Positions 41,398 to 42,257 of a stretch of DNA of 42,257 nt are shown here, piece by piece (position 1 is the first letter of the stretch; every line of letters starts with the position of its first letter). The DNA comes from Streptomyces sp. TRM49041 (GTDB taxonomy: Bacteria > Actinomycetota > Actinomycetes > Streptomycetales > Streptomycetaceae), in contig NZ_VSRY01000164.1 of the NCBI RefSeq assembly GCF_008271805.1, positions 3,366 to 45,622 of the forward strand, read 5' to 3'. Under the pieces are notes generated by a model, which was not told the origin of the DNA, searched no databases, and saw nothing but the letters and a program-made list of their open reading frames with translations. A program made the translations under genes and the position numbers.

Positions 41398-42257
41398 TTG
41401 CCCGAGCAACTGATGCGGGCCTCCGCCCAGTCGGCCGACGTCACCGCGCCGAACCGTCCGGCGGGCTCCGCGACGAGCCGGATCGACTTACGGCCCGCGA
41501 TGTCGACGCGTACGGGCACCGCCGGTTCGCCGCCGGCGACGACGGGCGAACGCCAGAGCCGCACCCCGTCCCCGTACACGGAGAACCGGACCGACCCGAG
41601 CCTCCTCGACATGTCGTCGACTCCGACGAAGGCCGCGTAGGTGGAGCACTCGCGGTTGAGGTCGATGGTCACCGACGACCTGGGGTGCACGGTGATGCCG
41701 TGCGCGTACGTCCTGCCGCCGATGGACATCCCGTACCGCTGCCACAGCCAACTGGAACCGCCGAGCCGCAGCTCCGGGCCGGTGTGGTCGCCGAACACGT
41801 TGTACTTCAGTCGGCTGACCCGGTACTCGGCGGCTGGCGCGGGCGGTGGTGTGGGCGTCGGTGTGAGGGAGGGCGTGGGGCGCGGTGGCGCCTCCGTCGG
41901 ACCGGGCGTGCCCGTCGGACGACCGGGCGTCGGCTGCGCGGACCGCACCGGCGTGGAGGTGGGCGCCAGGGTGTGAGTCGGCGTCGGCGTCGGCGTCGGC
42001 GTCGGCTTCGGGGCGGGAGCTGCCTGCGGGGCGGGCGGCGGCTCGGGCGCCGGTGACGACGTGGGAGGTACGAGCGTCGGCAGCGGCACGACGGGCTGCG
42101 CCGCCGGGGGCCGCGCGTCCTGCTTCGGCGCGGGCTCGGGGAAACCCGACAGGGCCCACAGGAGCGCGGCGGTCGCCGACACGGTCACAGCCGTGGCGAT
42201 CCCGGCTTTGGAGAGGGCGCCCAGTCCTTCCGCAACAGCTCCTCCGGCGGCCCCCCC
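41394..42257 (-). CDS. membrane-anchored NPCBM-domain protein, 5' end cut by window edge
   Basis: The open frame continues to the window edge. The visible part starts with a Gly/Ala-rich stretch (GGAAGGAVAEGLGALSKAGI) and a membrane helix (VTVSATAALLWALSGF). A long Pro/Thr linker with PTPTPTPTPT runs follows (about residues 50-145). The last 140 residues form an NPCBM/NEW2 carbohydrate-binding domain: VSRLKYNVFGDHTGPELRLG, RTYAHGITVHPRSSVTIDLN, CSTYAAFVGVDD and VRVDIAGRKSIRLVAEPAG. The domain probably sits outside the membrane and binds glycans. The true start lies beyond the window, so a longer cytoplasmic N-terminus is possible. The GTG at 42188 is not the start. Confidence 0.75.
   Translation of the reverse strand, partial: GGAAGGAVAEGLGALSKAGIATAVTVSATAALLWALSGFPEPAPKQDARPPAAQPVVPLPTLVPPTSSPAPEPPPAPQAAPAPKPTPTPTPTPTHTLAPTSTPVRSAQPTPGRPTGTPGPTEAPPRPTPSLTPTPTPPPAPAAEYRVSRLKYNVFGDHTGPELRLGGSSWLWQRYGMSIGGRTYAHGITVHPRSSVTIDLNRECSTYAAFVGVDDMSRRLGSVRFSVYGDGVRLWRSPVVAGGEPAVPVRVDIAGRKSIRLVAEPAGRFGAVTSADWAEARISCSGK

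Noticed and set aside
38537..42257. Possible lasso-peptide cluster around the asparagine-synthase-like gene
   Set aside because: No precursor peptide, RRE protein or leader peptidase is nearby, and the PPi loop is altered.

Overview
The window looks like Streptomyces chromosome. Base composition is very GC-rich, GTG starts and GTGA/ATGA start-stop overlaps are common, rare TTA leucine codons are confined to regulators, and families typical of the genus are present (SARP activator, ECF sigma factor, c-di-AMP riboswitch in front of an M23 hydrolase). No replication origin or CRISPR array was seen.

Left part (1-5350): an accessory region. It holds a cut-off small gene, two overlapping small Cys-pair proteins, an XRE regulator with a TTA codon and a palindromic operator candidate, and a CYTH-fold enzyme. 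It then holds an IS630-type insertion bounded by two 35-bp perfectly inverted ends (2302-2336 and 5240-5274). The transposase is frameshifted, and between the ends lie a secreted DUF3494 (ice-binding fold) protein gene and two gene fragments. A tRNA-like sequence with no recognisable D-arm abuts the right end and may be a chromosomal attachment site.

Middle-left (5360-14436): ion homeostasis and stress genes. These are a TrkH/KtrB potassium channel subunit, a small membrane protein, a TrkA-C protein coupled to a CPA2 antiporter, a CBS protein, two exported or lipid-anchored proteins, a metallo-beta-lactamase/rhodanese protein and an MFS exporter.

Centre (14522-28721): the notable part. First comes a set of DNA-alkylation defence genes: an ECF sigma factor, an Ogt-like protein carrying an Ada-type Cys4 domain at its C-terminus, a second Ogt, and a 2OG-Fe(II) oxygenase of the Oxygenase-NA type. 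Next, on the same strand, comes a biosynthetic cluster. It starts with an arginine N-methyltransferase-like protein and a 472-aa diiron/cupin enzyme that keeps every metal ligand of SznF, the N-nitrosating enzyme of streptozotocin biosynthesis, at the same residue numbers. A Rieske protein, two ATP-grasp ligases, an MFS exporter, an alpha/beta hydrolase and a LysE exporter follow, with a convergent XRE-SARP-NB-ARC activator. I infer a pathway for an N-methyl-N-nitroso (DNA-methylating) metabolite with its own repair genes beside it. TTA codons in both the sigma gene and the SARP gene suggest that both are tied to bldA and development.

Right part (29231-42257): probably conserved chromosome. 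It holds initiator tRNA-Met with a strong terminator, a PP2C phosphatase, a c-di-AMP riboswitch with an M23 peptidase, a PrsW-type protease, trmB, an L-2-hydroxyglutarate oxidase, a developmental-type HTH/TPR regulator, an asparagine-synthase-like protein, and a two-gene unit running off the right edge.
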